DNA of 64,000 bases, from the NCBI RefSeq assembly GCF_032854445.1, contig NC_088305.1:30652628-30716627 (forward strand), given 5' to 3'. Numbering within the stretch: the first letter of the stretch is position 1; each line of letters begins with the position of its first letter. The notes beneath the pieces were generated by a model, which ran no database searches, was not told the DNA's origin, and saw only the letters and a list, made by a program, of their open reading frames with translations. Source of the DNA: Liolophura sinensis (taxonomy: Eukaryota > Mollusca > Polyplacophora > Chitonida > Chitonidae). The translations under genes were made by a program, and so were the position numbers. Of the stretch, positions 13,817 to 26,230 are shown in pieces.

Positions 13817-14160
13817 TGAATGAGTGAGTGCTTAGGGTCTAACGTCGTACTCAACAATTTTTCAGTCATATGACGACGAAGGAATCCTTAGTGTGCATGT
13901 AATGTGCCTCCATGTTGCAGGACGGATTTCCACAGCTGTGTTATCTAGTGCTGATTCATTGAGACGGCTTACCGAAGGTAAGTAACCCGCCCGGGCCGAT
14001 ACGGGTCAACCAGTCGTTGCACTATTTCCTTCATGCTGAACGCCAAGCGAGGAAGTTACAACTTCCTCTTTTAAGGTCTTAGGTGTGACTCGACCCAGGA
14101 TTGATCCTGGATTTACCGCTCCCAAAGTGGACGCTCTACCAACTGTGCTATTCCGTCCGG
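13817..14160 (-). repeat. SINE-B, near full length
   Basis: Read on the minus strand it begins with a tRNA-like head: AGCACAGTTGGTAGAGCG resembles an A box and GGATCAATCCTGGGTCGAGT a B box. It continues through AAGGAGG-type body sequence and ends with GTCATATGACTGAAAAATTG, TTGAGTACGACGTTAGACCC and a GAGTGAGTG-derived tail. It is the best reference copy in the window for this family. Confidence 0.8.
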
Positions 14161-14199
14161 TAAAATTAATGAGAGAGCAACAGAAAATTGAAGGCTTCA

Positions 14200-14455
14200 T
14201 TATTCACATTATTCATGAACGCCATTATTCACATTATTCATGAACGCCATTATTCACACTATTCATGAACGCCTTTATTCACACTATTAATGAACGCCAT
14301 TATTTACACTATTCATGAACTCCATTATTCACACTGTTTATGAACTCCATTGTTCACACCAGTCCTGAACTCCATTATTCACACCAGTCCTGAACTCCAT
14401 TATTCACACTAGTCATAAACCCCATTTTTCACACTAGTCATGAACTCCATTAAGG
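14200..14455. repeat. 25-26-bp minisatellite
   Basis: Units of CCATTATTCACACTATTCAT plus GAAC(T/G) repeat about ten times with increasing divergence to the right (CACTAGTCATGAACTCC). Confidence 0.85.
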
Positions 14456-16560
14456 CCCAACTCACACACGCAATTTTCCAATGATATCATAAGTCATGGT
14501 ATAATTCACCGATGAAATCTCCAAAGTATATGAAGGAGCGGATAAGCTTTTCAGTCCCTAAAAAAAACATCACAATTCTATTAGACAACTTCAGAGATTT
14601 GTAATTCCCTCAACTCCTATGCCTCAGTGAACTAAGGGCATTCCACAGGCTGTACTAACCAGTTATCAGTCAAAATTGATTGGAACATAATTTTTGTTTT
14701 TTCTTCACAGGAGAATCTATATGGTTGAGATACGTGCGACCGCGTAATGTTTGATCCAGTGATGTCTGTTGATAATAATTGCATAATGTGTTCCTCTCCG
14801 ACTCATTTGCCTGAGGCGTTATTGCAGTAGACAATGGGGTAGGCCTGACGCGATCGAATCCAGCGCTCGGTAATTCAGTTGAGGCTTAAAGTCAGGCCGT
14901 ATTCAACCCTGCCCATCTCCAAGACCATTACAGAACTCCTACATCTTTAGCTGCTTAGCAAGGACTTCTTTATATTCCTTAATGATCTCTTCTTGAAGCA
15001 TGCGTCCTCGTTGGTAATATATATCGTATATGAGTCAATGTCTTATGTGCAGGTACACATCCTTATATATTCACGACTCCTTGTCGTCATATGACTCAAA
15101 AATTAAGTGCGACGTAAAATCCCAAGCATCCATACATACATCTGTCCATGCATACATACATAAATACATACTCTTAAGTACAGCATAAAACACCAAAAAA
15201 TAAATAAATCTTATATGAGACCGGCGGTTTGTTGGTAGGCCTTTAGACCAATCCTCTGTGTGATTTTGTCTCAAGACAAAGGATTATTATCCAATCAGTG
15301 GGCATGACAACCAACAAGTAAATAAAGCCAGTACTACTTCCTCTCCCTTCGTCTGTAATCAAGGTGTCATATGACACGAATTAATTACCTAATTCTAATC
15401 TGTAACAGAAGTCGATAACACTAACATTACTTGGTTTTGTAGCCTCTACGAGCCCTATTTCATCGGTTATGAAGGATTTCTACATTTGTGTAGGTAAAAA
15501 CCAATAGAGAATCGATTTTTCCTAAAGCAGACATAGAAGTCTCATACCACGTCAAGTTAGCTCAGAGTCAAGATTCAACCTATTTTTTGTGGCCCATATA
15601 TACAGAACTGGTATATCTTTTTTTTTGTTCATTCATAGAAGCTTCAGGCAATTCAGTTCTCATGGCACTCGTATTATAAGAAACAGTGACACTATCAGCG
15701 ATGATAACTGTATTGTTCACATAAACATGGAATGTTACAAGAAACTGAAACTTGTTCTGTAGTGAGGAGAGCCTACACTCTCCCAGTAGTGAGGTGTAGC
15801 ACTCACGAGATCGAAATCAACCGACTGTCGTCTAATACCGTAAACTTTGACCTTTTTTGTATATGTCAGGTTTCTAAATTTGCTTCTTTAATTATTTATC
15901 TGAATTTTAGCCTCAAATTTATGTTGGCTGTCCGATGTATCAAAAGGCAACCCACCCTAAAAAGTATTTCAATGAGATATCCAATTTTCCATTCCTAATT
16001 CAGATCCAGAACTTATATTTAGTCATCCATTTTTTTTCAAAGAAAAGGGATACTCATGAGTTCCTAATCAAGACGTATTTTTTTTTACCCAGACATAATG
16101 ACACCTGGTCGGTGATAAAGGACATGATGTTTTTGCAGACAGACTTAGATAATGCTCAATGTTACAAGTGCCCAGTAAGCTTCTTTTTCGAAAAGGCTCC
16201 TAGTGCATGGAAAGTGCCACTTTGGAAACTTTTATTTGTGCGGATTTTATTTTTAAGCGTGCCACTTTTATCCTGAACTCGGTAGACCTTGAAAGAGCAG
16301 CAACCAGAGGCAGCTGAATAAGACGTCCGGGTTAAATCTGGCGTAAATAACGTTCTCACATGCTAAATGTTCAGATCATTACAGAATCCCCGCATCATTA
16401 GCAAGCACCATTTCCTCCAAGCCCGCTCTTGATGATCCATATTGAGTCCATTTTATGACCACCTCATAATGCATCTGTAGCCTTAGAACATAGATTGTTA
16501 AGCCACGTACAAACTTTAGGGTGGTGTAAATTACCATGGGTTGAAATCGGCATGTCCTTG
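14456..16560. repeat. AT-rich non-genic stretch with block C
   Basis: No gene is recognised. From about 15,340 to 16,480 the sequence is colinear with block B (5,440-6,900): shared pieces are AATAGAGAATCGATTTTTCC, CCAATTTTCCATTCCTAATT against CAATTTTCCATTTCTAATTT, and CATTACAGAATCCCCGCATC against CATTACAGAATTCCTGCATC. A SINE-type tail (GTCGTCATATGACTCAAAAA) followed by a CATACATACAT simple repeat lies at about 15,080-15,175. Confidence 0.5.
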
Positions 16561-16621
16561 TGGGGGAAAAAATCAAGAAGGGCCTGCAATGGTAATGACA
16601 ACACTTTTTTTAATGAGGACT

Positions 16622-16852
16622 GAGTGGTTAGCGTGCTGGCGCAGTATTTACTATTCAGGAATCTGTCACAAGTGCGGTGGTGTCCATCTAATACTGGCTT
16701 TCTCTCTCTTCTGTCGAGAGCAACCGGCGGAGGGACGGATAGTTGTGGGTCTCCCCAGGGCTCTTCCTCCACCACAATAATGGCCGCCGTGGTATAAACG
16801 AAATGTTGTTGAGTACGGCGTAAAAGAGAAATAAATAAATAAATAAATAAAT
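16622..16852 (+). repeat. SINE-A, diverged
   Basis: It starts with a degenerate A box (GAGTGGTTAGCGTGCTGGCG), passes GACGGATAGTTGTGGGTCTC and GGCCGCCGTGGTATAAACGA, and ends in GAGTACGGCGTAAAAGAGAA followed by an (AAAT)n tail. Confidence 0.8.
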
Positions 16853-16956
16853 CTTTGAGCGGGCTTAGTGGTTACACAAAAACAGCTGGAAAAGTCAGAC
16901 CCTGGTGTGTAAGGGGAATTAAGGAGTTTTGGAGCACTGATTAAATGATGTTGTCC

Positions 16957-17450
16957 AGGTGAGTGATACAGCATCCGGGTGAGTGATACAGCATCCAGGT
17001 GAGTAACACAGCATACAGGTAAGTGATACAGCATTGAGGTGAGTGATACAGCGTCCAGGTGAGTGATACGGCGTACAGGTAAGTGATACAGCATCCAGGT
17101 GAGTGATACGGCGTACAGGTAAGTGATACAGCATCCAAGTGAGTTATACAGCATCCAGATGAGTGATACAGTATCCAGGTGAGTGATACAGCGTATAGGT
17201 GAGTGATACAGCATCCACGTAAGTGATACAGCATCTAGGTGAGTGATACAGCATACAGGTGAGTGATACAGCATACAGGTGAGTGATACAGCATTGAGGT
17301 GAGTGATACACCGTACAGGTGAGTGATACAGCGTACAGATGAGTGATACATCACCCAGGTAAGTGATACAGCATCCAGGTGAGTGATACAGCATCCAGGT
17401 GAGTGATACAGCATCCAGGTAAGTGATACAACATCTAGATGAGTGATACA
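16957..17450. repeat. 20-bp minisatellite
   Basis: About 25 units of GTGAGTGATACAGCATCCAG with variants (GCGTACAG, GCATTGAG). The long minus-strand open frames over it come from a period without stops and are not genes. Confidence 0.95.
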
Positions 17451-18640
17451 GCAAACATTTCTCTGTACCGTTGTTTGCAAATACGCCAAATCTTTGCCGT
17501 TTCGATTTGTTCCTGTCGACTGAATGAGACTGGCAATTTACGCGTTTTGATTCTGTTGAATAGTGCAAGTCAGTACGACAAATCGCATCGTGTGGTTGAA
17601 AATTGAATGCATTCATCACAGAAATTACGGTCGCATTCCACGCTATGTGTCCACTCCAGCTGACACCATAAAGCTAAAAAAAGCACTCCGCACTGCAATT
17701 TGTTAGTTCTTTAATTTGCGTAGGTCAAGGTCAGTAGATTTTGGCCAAGCTGAAATAATCGTGGATAATCGTGGATAGTTGGCTCGGCAGATTTCAGTCT
17801 ATACCAAACTCGTCGCTGTTTGACCACATTAACCTAATTCAATCCAAAGAGATAAAGAGAGTAGCGTGTACCGGTACGGTAGTTTTGGAGAGACTATTTA
17901 TCAACAGTGTATATAGGTCTTCGGGTGGGTAATGGACAATTTATTAAAGAGTAAGCTTTGACAACCTTGACCCTTTTCTATAACCAGACGGTGCATTTAA
18001 ATGTAGGCTCTGTAAGCTGTAAAACAACTCTTACATTGCCATGCATAGCTGCGAAAGAAACATGTTGCCCCTTCACTGGATTTAACGGAAACTACACGCT
18101 GTCCAGATGATACATCATACCTGGACTTGTACCTGTACGAAGACAGCTGTTTTCTGTTACGCCGACTTCAAGTGACGACATGAGAGATAATTTCAGTTTT
18201 GACACTGCAAATTATCCTTACTTAACTAGCTTGCTATGTATACCGAACAAAAGGTGATGTCAAGAAATTTCCAGAAAATTTCTTCACTAAGTTTCTTAAA
18301 TTAAATGAGTACAGGTCTCATATAAGTAAATATGGACAGTTTCTCCAGAATCTCTGGGGTTTTACTTTCATAATTGCATCTAATTACGCTTAACCTGGGG
18401 CTAGTGATTGTATACATGTATAGGCCCCTGTACATATCGTGTTAAATTAGATCGCACGTTGGACATTTTTTGATTGACGACAACTTACAAATGTGAACTA
18501 TAGTAGTATGATACACAGTTGGGTACTGATTCTTTCTGTCATCAGTGATAACTTCTAATTATTTTCTTTGTACGAGTCAGTTTTTAGGTCTTACTTTATA
18601 TACATTCCTAGTTTTTTCTCAGTTCTTTAGTGGTTTGTTT
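17451..18640. other. Intergenic, nothing recognised
   Basis: AT-rich single-copy-looking sequence between two minisatellites. I found no SINE, splice-bounded exon or long meaningful reading frame. Confidence 0.5.
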
Positions 18641-18649
18641 TGAACGTTA

Positions 18650-19800
18650 TTTTTGGGCACTGGTCTTGTGACCATTGAAAAATTGACCATTTTGGTTGTC
18701 GGATGGTATGTCAGTGTCTGTTTTGGGCAAACGTCCGGTGATCATTTACCTGGAACGTCCATTTTGGTTGTTGGATGGTATACCAATGTCTGTTTTAGGC
18801 ACTGGCCTTGTGACCATTGACCTGGAACGTCCATTTTGGTTGTCGGATGGTATGGTTTTTGGCAATCGCCCTGTGATCATTTACCTAGAACGTCCATTTT
18901 GAACGTCGGATGGTATAAGAATGTCTGTTTTTGGCAATGGCCCTGTTATCATTTACCTGGAACGTCCATTTTGGTTGTTGGATGGTATGCCAATGTCTGT
19001 TTTAGGCACTGACCTTGTGACCATTGACCTTGAATGTCCATTTTGGTTGTCGGATAGTATACGAATGTCTGTTTTTGGCAATGGCCCTGTTATCATTTAC
19101 CTGGAACGTCCATTTTGGTTGTTGGATGGTCTGCCAATGTCTGTTTTAGGCACTGACCTTGTGACCATTGACCTGGAACGTCCATTTCGGTTGTTGGATG
19201 GTCTGCCAATGTCTGTTTTTGGCAATGGCCCTGTGATGATTTACCTGTAACGTCCATTTTGGAAGTCGGATGGTATACGAATGTCTGTTTTTGGCAATGG
19301 CCCTGTTATCTTTTACCTGGAACGTCCATTTTGGACGTGGGATTGTATGCGAATGTCTGTTTTAGGCACTGACCTTGTGACAATTGACCTGGAGCGTCCA
19401 TTTTGGTTGTCGGATGGTATGCCAATGTCTGTTTTTGGCAATGGCCCTGTGATGATTTACCTGTAACGTCCATTTTGGACGTCGGATGGTATAAGAATGT
19501 CTGTTTTTGGCAATGGCCCCGTGATGATTTACCTGTAACGTCCATTTTGGACGTCAGATGGTATAAGAATGTCTGTTTTTGGCAATGGCCCCGTGATGAT
19601 TTACCTGGAACGTCCATTTTGAACGTCGGATGGTATAAGAATGTCTGTTTTTGGCAATGGCCCTGTGATGATTTACCTGGAACGTCCATTTTGGACGTCA
19701 AATGGTATACGAATGTCTGTTTTGGGTCTGACTTTGTGATCATTTACCTGGAACGTCCATTTTGGTTGTCGGATGGTATACGAATGTCTGTTTTGTCTGT
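18650..19800. repeat. 72-bp minisatellite
   Basis: About 16 units built from GGAACGTCCATTTTGGTTGT, CGGATGGTATGCCAATGTCT, GTTTTTGGCAATGGCCCTGT and GATCATTTACCT. Two sub-variants (TTTTAGGCACTGACCTTGTG and TTTTTGGCAATGGCCCTGTG) alternate in the left half. A period of 24 codons keeps frames open on both strands. Confidence 0.95.
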
Positions 19801-20225
19801 ACATATCGCATAGATTACTATAAATGCTTGTTATTCGTCTAGACACTGAAACTGATGCATGAGAGCAAATCTAGATCTGCTTCCACTGTCCTAAGTTACA
19901 CATTGCCTGCTGCCCATCCAGTGTAAATAATGACGCTTTTCAAAATACATAATTTGCCAACTTGTCTTCGTAGATTGATGCCTTGCATCATTTCTGACAT
20001 CAAAATCTTTGGCTCTCCACTAAAGTATCTGTTATCATAGAATGTTTTTCCTAAAGTTGGCAATGATTACAAGCTGAGACCTTGAGTTTAACAACACTTT
20101 AGCCCTGGGCAAACAGCACACTTTGCGAATAAAATCGGTCAGGAAAGCTAAACTGGTTCCTTGAGGAATAGATTTAACACCGTGTAAATCAATATAGAAC
20201 AGATCCGTGACATTCTGCGGTATCT

Positions 20226-20523
20226 TCTTTTGCATCGGGGGCCTCCGTGGCTCAGTCGGTTAGCGCGCTAGCGCAGCGTGATGACCCAGGAGCCTCTCAC
20301 CAATGCGGTCGCTGTGAGTTCAAGTCCAGCTCATGCTGGCCTCCTCTCTGGCCGTAAGTGGGAAGGTCTGCCAGCAACCTGCGGATGGTCGTGGGTTTCC
20401 CCTGGGCTCTGCCCGGTTTCCACCCACCATAATGCTGGCCGCCGTCGTATAAGTGAAATATTCTTGAGTACGGCGTAAAACACCAATCAAAAAAAAAAAA
20501 AAAAAAAAAAATCTTTTGCATCG
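20226..20523 (+). repeat. SINE-A, full length with target-site duplication
   Basis: The element body (20,238-20,511) starts GGGGCCTCCGTGGCTCAGTC and has a tRNA-like A box (GGCTCAGTCGGTTAGCGC) and B box (GAGTTCAAGTCC). The central part reads GGTCTGCCAGCAACCTGCGG, and the end is GAGTACGGCGTAAAACACCA plus a poly-A run. It is flanked by a perfect 12-bp direct repeat, TCTTTTGCATCG, at 20,226-20,237 and 20,512-20,523. Intact ends and perfect duplication mark it as a recent insertion. Confidence 0.93.
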
Positions 20524-23500
20524 TAGATATTTCAGAAAAGCCATGCACAGTAGCTCAATGTCATCCTGCTTTGTCTTTTTTTATTTATTATTCTCACCAT
20601 CGATCATCCGTGTGTGATCTCGTCTTGTGATGTATGACGAGGTGTCCGATTGAAAATAGCTCTGTTAAAGATGAGAAAGGATTGGAGATTATGCTAAAAA
20701 TAAAACGTGAAAGTATTTTTCATTTTTGAGGCATCTCTGGGTTACCCTTCTATTTTATGCACGTTTTCCTCTATTGATCAGACAGTTTTCAGCAATGGCA
20801 TTGTAGACAATAAATCCATACAGAGTTTATTCCATCTCAAATGACTCAGTTTACATGAAAACTATATTTCTCAGCTTTTTGTGATCAATTCAAACTTATG
20901 GGCCTGGAGAAATGAAGGCTTTAGTCTAAAATAATTTATTTGAACTTGTTTTATACTGGTAATTGCTTCAAGATGTGTACTTCAGTCGTCTTAGGCATAT
21001 CCCGAAAATGGAAAATGTGTTCCGTGATCTCAATTTTTACCTTTTTTCTGTTTCACTTTATCCCCCTTCTTGTGTTAAAATGTTGCTTATCAAGGCCTTT
21101 TACTGAGTGTCAATAACCGTCATATTGAAACAACTTGTGTGCGAGCTTCGTAGCACGTGCAAGGCAGATAAGCTCGTCTTTTCTCTGTAAAAAAGTTGAT
21201 ACATTTCATGTTATGATGCAGTACTGTTAATTGTTCCAGTAACCAAATGCATATGCCAGCCATTTCAAATTGCTGTACGTTTAAAATCAATCAAAAAATA
21301 ATTATTTATATGATGCTTCGAAATGTACACGCACGAGCTGGCAATACTGAGCGAAATAATCCCTTTACACGGTTTGAACACCAATTACGTATAAACTTAT
21401 ATACTAGTATTTTTTAAATTAGAACTTTACTTTTTAGATTTTATGTGATCAACTAATTGATTATCGTAGCAATGTTGTTTAGTTGAACTCTGCATGCTTG
21501 CTTTCGTAACGGGAACATTGCTAATCAAGCGTACAGACTTTTAGGATCTATAATGCTCTCCGAGAGCGCAAGTACAGCTTGATGTACAAGTTCCATCAAT
21601 ACAGACAAAGGGACATAACTATACATTTGTGTCACTGGTTGAGAATGGGTTAACAATGTCTGGATCTGGACCCAAAACCATTTCAACTTTACAAGGCTAA
21701 ACTGTCTGTCCATGACTTTTTCCGTGACTGAAAGTTGCTGACCGGCAGACAGATAGGCAGGCAGAAAAGCAAGCAGACAGACAGACAAACAAATACACGC
21801 TCGAAAAAATCACAAAATTATTAACTATAGTTGACTTAAAGTTAAAACCTCGAATTTAATTGGCTGTGTGTGACTAGATCGTTGTACAAAGGTTTTGAGT
21901 GAGCCTAAATTTGTACACTGTTCAAACCCTCAGGTCGAAAAGCTGCGAGACTAACTGGTACGTTTCCAGAAGGTGAACTGATAAAGTATAGAAATTCGTA
22001 TCATGACACTAACTTACACCGCCATACAATTATTTTATTTTGCATCTCGGTCAGCTACATTGTTTGCTTTAACTTATAGTCTAAACAGAAATGTATGAGC
22101 TGACAAAACAGAGAACGGAGTCATAAACTCCATCAAGACAAGAATTTATTTCCATTATCACAATTTTTCCATTACGTCACATGTCACACACACACATCAG
22201 TTCGCAACTTGCAGATAAACTCTCCACAGCATATACGAAAGATGAGCTATATGAGCTGCAGGACAAAATTTGAAAAAATGGACAAGACAAATTGAGTGAT
22301 TTAAAATTTCCTGAACTTCTATTTTGTGTCTTTGTTAAACTAATGAGATTCCAGAGGTTCCAGAGCTGACAAGTTATACATCACACAGGCACCCTGACAA
22401 TGTTGAAACCTACTAATAAGATATCGAGGTTTAAATTTCACTCGGTCCATTTGATTGATAATTTCTGCAGTTCTCAAGAATATTGCAACATATATTCGTC
22501 GAAATAGACCTTAACTTTAATGGGCGTTCCGAATCAATAATCACAAGACCAATTTCTTAAACATCACAATCTACCAAAGAACTAAGAAATTATATTAAGT
22601 AAAAAATTAGAAATGATTCATACATAGAAAGGCAGTAAATGGTATTCAACGATAGGGGAATGAATCGAGATATTTTTAAGGTTCCCTATAGTTCATTTGC
22701 TTGAAGCGTTGCTCTCGTTGCAGAGACCATTATTCAAATCTGGCATCATCAACGAGAGTAATCTGGTCAGCAATGGCTTGTACTTTTTTTTCATGATCGC
22801 CACGTAAAGCATGTGTCGTCTTAGGTGGATAAATATGACACCCGAGTCAAGGTGTGCACGCGTTCTTAGAGAGTCGAGATAAGGAGTTGTTGGCATCATT
22901 TTATACCATTCCTCTCACCTGATTTGATCTCAACACAGGGAACGTGTACTCCCAGTCACAATCAGCTGCCATGCAAACTAGCTAGAAAACAAAGTCAGCA
23001 TTACTCTTCTTTTCAATCGAAATTCCATCTGCTACCATTACGAACAAACAATTCCATTAGTGCTGGGAAAGATACCATGAGAATTAATCACCTTGTTCTA
23101 GCATGTAGCAGTAGGCGATAACCTAACATTAGTTGTTTCGTTGCTCGTAAAAATCCCATTTCACAGGTTGCAAAAGATTCTACATCTGCACAGGCAATCC
23201 TAATAGAGAATCGATTTTTCTCCGCCTAAGTCCAAGCGAAACAGTTTCAAGCTAAATTTTGTGCCTCATATGCAGTATTGGAATATTTTTATTTTTCATT
23301 CCGATTCATTTACTATTTTAAGGTACCAAATAAAATCGGCTTTCGGGAATTCAGGTCTAAGCCATCCGCGTTGTGCAGAAAGGTTTATTTTAGCAACGAA
23401 TTGCTACGAAACAAATTGCTACACAGCTTTGGAAGACCAGCCGATTGGTAAGAAACCGTAGAATTGTCAATTGTTTAGTCAGAACTGTTTCCTACGGTGG

Positions 23501-23907
23501 CCACATCTCCACTTTCAGTCAAAATTGTTATGGTGCAAAATGCTTAAAAAACGGACTGTTGCGATATCAAGGGAAAAGGGAAGGTGAGTTTTGTGACCTA
23601 CTTCCACGATGTTCTAGGCTTTCTCATAATTTCTCATAAACTTGAATTTTGAAGTTCTGTCATTCTTCAACTTTTTTTACCTGTTTGCAAGGTGTTTATT
23701 CAAGCATGTTCTGAAGGCATCATTCTGAGTAGACTGATATAAATTACACTTTTTGTGAAGCCCTGGAATTGGCCAACCAAACCAATGTAGTTTTGTCTCC
23801 AAAGCCAAATTTAAAATTTTCATCAATTGCACTGAAAATTTCTCTTTCATTTACAGAAAGGTTGTGTGAGCAAGTTTTAGGTGTGGCTTAAGTTGACCTT
23901 TAATGGA
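20524..23907. repeat. AT-rich non-genic stretch with block D
   Basis: No gene is recognised. From about 22,030 to 23,230 it is colinear with block B. GTCTAAACAGAAATGTATGA matches 4,146 onward, and CCATTAGTGCTGGGAAAGAT ... CCCATTTCACAGGTTGCAAA matches 5,450-5,570. The stretch 19,860-20,030 resembles the end of block A near 3,900-4,060. Confidence 0.5.
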
Positions 23908-24150
23908 GTGAGTGAGTCCTTGGGGCTTAACGTCGTACTAATCAATTTTTCAGTCATATGACGACAACGATGGAATCCTTAGGGTGCATGCAATGTGCCT
24001 CCTTGTTGCAGGACGGATTTCCACCGCTCTTTTCCCTAGAAAGTTACAACTTTCTCTTATAAGGTCTTAGGTGTGACTTTATTCAGGACTGACCCCGGAT
24101 CTAACGCTCAAGAATCGGATGCTCTAACAACTGTGCTATCGGCGGTGGTC
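23908..24150 (-). repeat. SINE-B
   Basis: It shows the family tail GAGTGAGTCCTTGGGGCTTA on the plus strand, then TCAGTCATATGACGACAACG and GTTGCAGGACGGATTTCCAC, and the inverted tRNA-like head ending near GCTCTAACAACTGTGCTATC. Part of the middle is deleted relative to 13,817-14,160. Confidence 0.8.
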
Positions 24151-25086
24151 AGTCTGTAATGGAGAATGGATCTATATTTATCAGTGGGCGGTCGAATAAA
24201 GAATGAGGAGACAGGCCACTGATATCATGGGTGTACGGTTACGTGTGACCATTGTCAGTTATCATACTGTAGTGACTGCTCTGTTTCAGTTTGTACGCTG
24301 TAAGTCTTGGCTTTATTATATTTATCATTCCTGTCAACACTGTGTACAATGTACCACAACGTCCGCTGATTTGCCTACATAATACGTCATTATGAAGCAG
24401 GTTACTTCATTCAAAATCCAAGAATATAAAAACCCAACGAGAAGTACCACCAAGGTATGAATAAATCGTTATACTCGCCATATTTTCACACCCAAGTGAG
24501 TGCCCAGTTGTCCTCTCAGAGTAACCTCCCTTTACTCTTCTTTTACGAGAACGCATTTACTTCAGGATTGACTGTTTTACGCTGAGAATTACTGATCCGT
24601 TTGGACATAGAACTCACAGCGCTGGCAGAAGAATACATCTCCTCCAAAGGTTAAAACCAGGTCAGGTCAAATGCATTTGATGTAGGTTTTGAGGGGAAAT
24701 GGGAACCTCGTGGGGAAAAAAAACCAAGGGAAATAAAAATTTAATTAAAAAAAAAGTCAAATATTTGTGTTAAAAAGTTTTAATCTATACGCTAATGTCT
24801 GTCGAGCTGAGAGGTTTGCATTGTTACTGATTAACTCTGCTGTGATTATATGGGATAGTTTGGAAGAGATCCGTTCAAGACACACACACAAAAAAACAAG
24901 CACTGTAAATGTTCAATTAACAATGCAGCCAATAGTTACGTTACACATGTAGTTATTACGCTGCTATAATAGTTACCTGCATCTAACGCTTCGCATGCGC
25001 GTAGTGAAATATATTCTGCATGTGCGCACGCCTTGATCCATGTTCAAGAAACCTTACACGTACAACAACTGATACAAAAGTTGATT
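24151..25086. other. Intergenic, nothing recognised
   Basis: I found no gene or clear repeat here apart from short A-rich runs and a CACACACACA tract near 24,880. Confidence 0.45.
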
Positions 25087-25360
25087 TGATGTGTTTATTT
25101 TATTGGAGTTTTACGTCGTACGGGTAATCAAAAATATTTCACTTAGACGACAGCGGCCAGCATTATGGTGGAAGGAAACCAGACAGAGCCCGAGAGGGGG
25201 GAGGGGGACCCACGGCCATCTACATCATGCTGTCAGACCTTCCCACGTACGACCGGAACGGCAGCGAGCATGAGCTGGGCTTGAACCCACAGTGATGGTT
25301 AGAGGCTCCCGTGTCACTGCTCCGTGCTGGCACTCTAAAGCTCTCTGCCACGGATGGCCC
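25087..25360 (-). repeat. SINE-A
   Basis: On the plus strand it starts with the inverted tail (TTTATTTTATTGGAGTTTTA) and contains CAGCGGCCAGCATTATGGTG and ACCTTCCCACGTACGACCGG. It ends with the inverted head at CTGCCACGGATGGCCC. Confidence 0.85.
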
Positions 25361-25896
25361 AGCAAACGTTGACCCGTAATATTTCCGACAATAGAAGGTT
25401 CATTCCGGACCATGACTTCTGTTTGCCATGTTTGTAACTGGTTTTACACGCATCCTTTTTGTTCTCATTTTGGATGATATACAGTAAAGATAGTTGCAGA
25501 CCTACCTGACTACAAAATCGTTACCAAAATACAACAAAGCTTAAATCGTTTTTATTGCCATGTGTGATAATGATTATTTTCCTTTATAATAGTACACAGA
25601 GTGGTAATACATCACCCGTCTTCTCACTTCCGTGGATATTCCACGAATCCCTAAAACTTACGATCGACAACACATCTTCTATTGAGTTGCATTGGATATC
25701 GCACTCCATATTGCGCCTACACGTTATACAATGTTCAGTGTGGAGGTCGTTGGTCAGTTTGCCATGGGATCAACATTACCGTCGTTGGATAGTTTGGAGC
25801 GCCTAGTGCAATGGCACGAATGTTCCTCGTCGTAAAATAGGTTAGAGCGCCAGTTGTCAAGTTATCAGTGCTTCTTTTTGTGGCTTAGCCTGGGGT

Positions 25897-26230
25897 GGCT
25901 GTTGTCAAGGTGTCCAGATTCTCTGTTGTTGAATAACTTGTGGATCTTGTTGTCAAGGTATCCGGATTCCCTGTTGATGGAAATCCTGGGGATCCTGTTG
26001 ACAATGTGTCCAGATTCCCTGTTGATAAATAGCCTGGAGACCCTGTTAAAGCTGTCCACATTTACTGTTGTTGGTTAGCCTGAGGCGGCAGTTGTCAAGG
26101 GGCCCGGATTCATTCTTATTGAATAGCCCGGGGATCCTGTTGTCATGGTATCCGCATTTTCTGTTGTTGGATACTCTGGGGCGGCTGTTGTCAAGATGTC
26201 CGGATTTTCTGTTGTTAAATAGCCTGGGGA
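25897..26230. repeat. 48-bp minisatellite
   Basis: Seven degenerate units carry TGTTGTCAAGGTGTCC, GGATT(C/T)(C/T)CTGTTG and TAGCCTGGGGATCC. The array abuts the 28-bp family that starts at 26,231. Confidence 0.85.

Noticed and set aside
16666-17619. Minus-strand open frame of 317 codons
   Set aside because: It is mostly the 20-bp minisatellite (repeated SLTWMLYHS-type text) plus a SINE; no protein family features.
18696-19813. Several open frames over the 72-bp repeat
   Set aside because: A stop-free period of 24 codons gives open frames on both strands; composition follows the repeat only.
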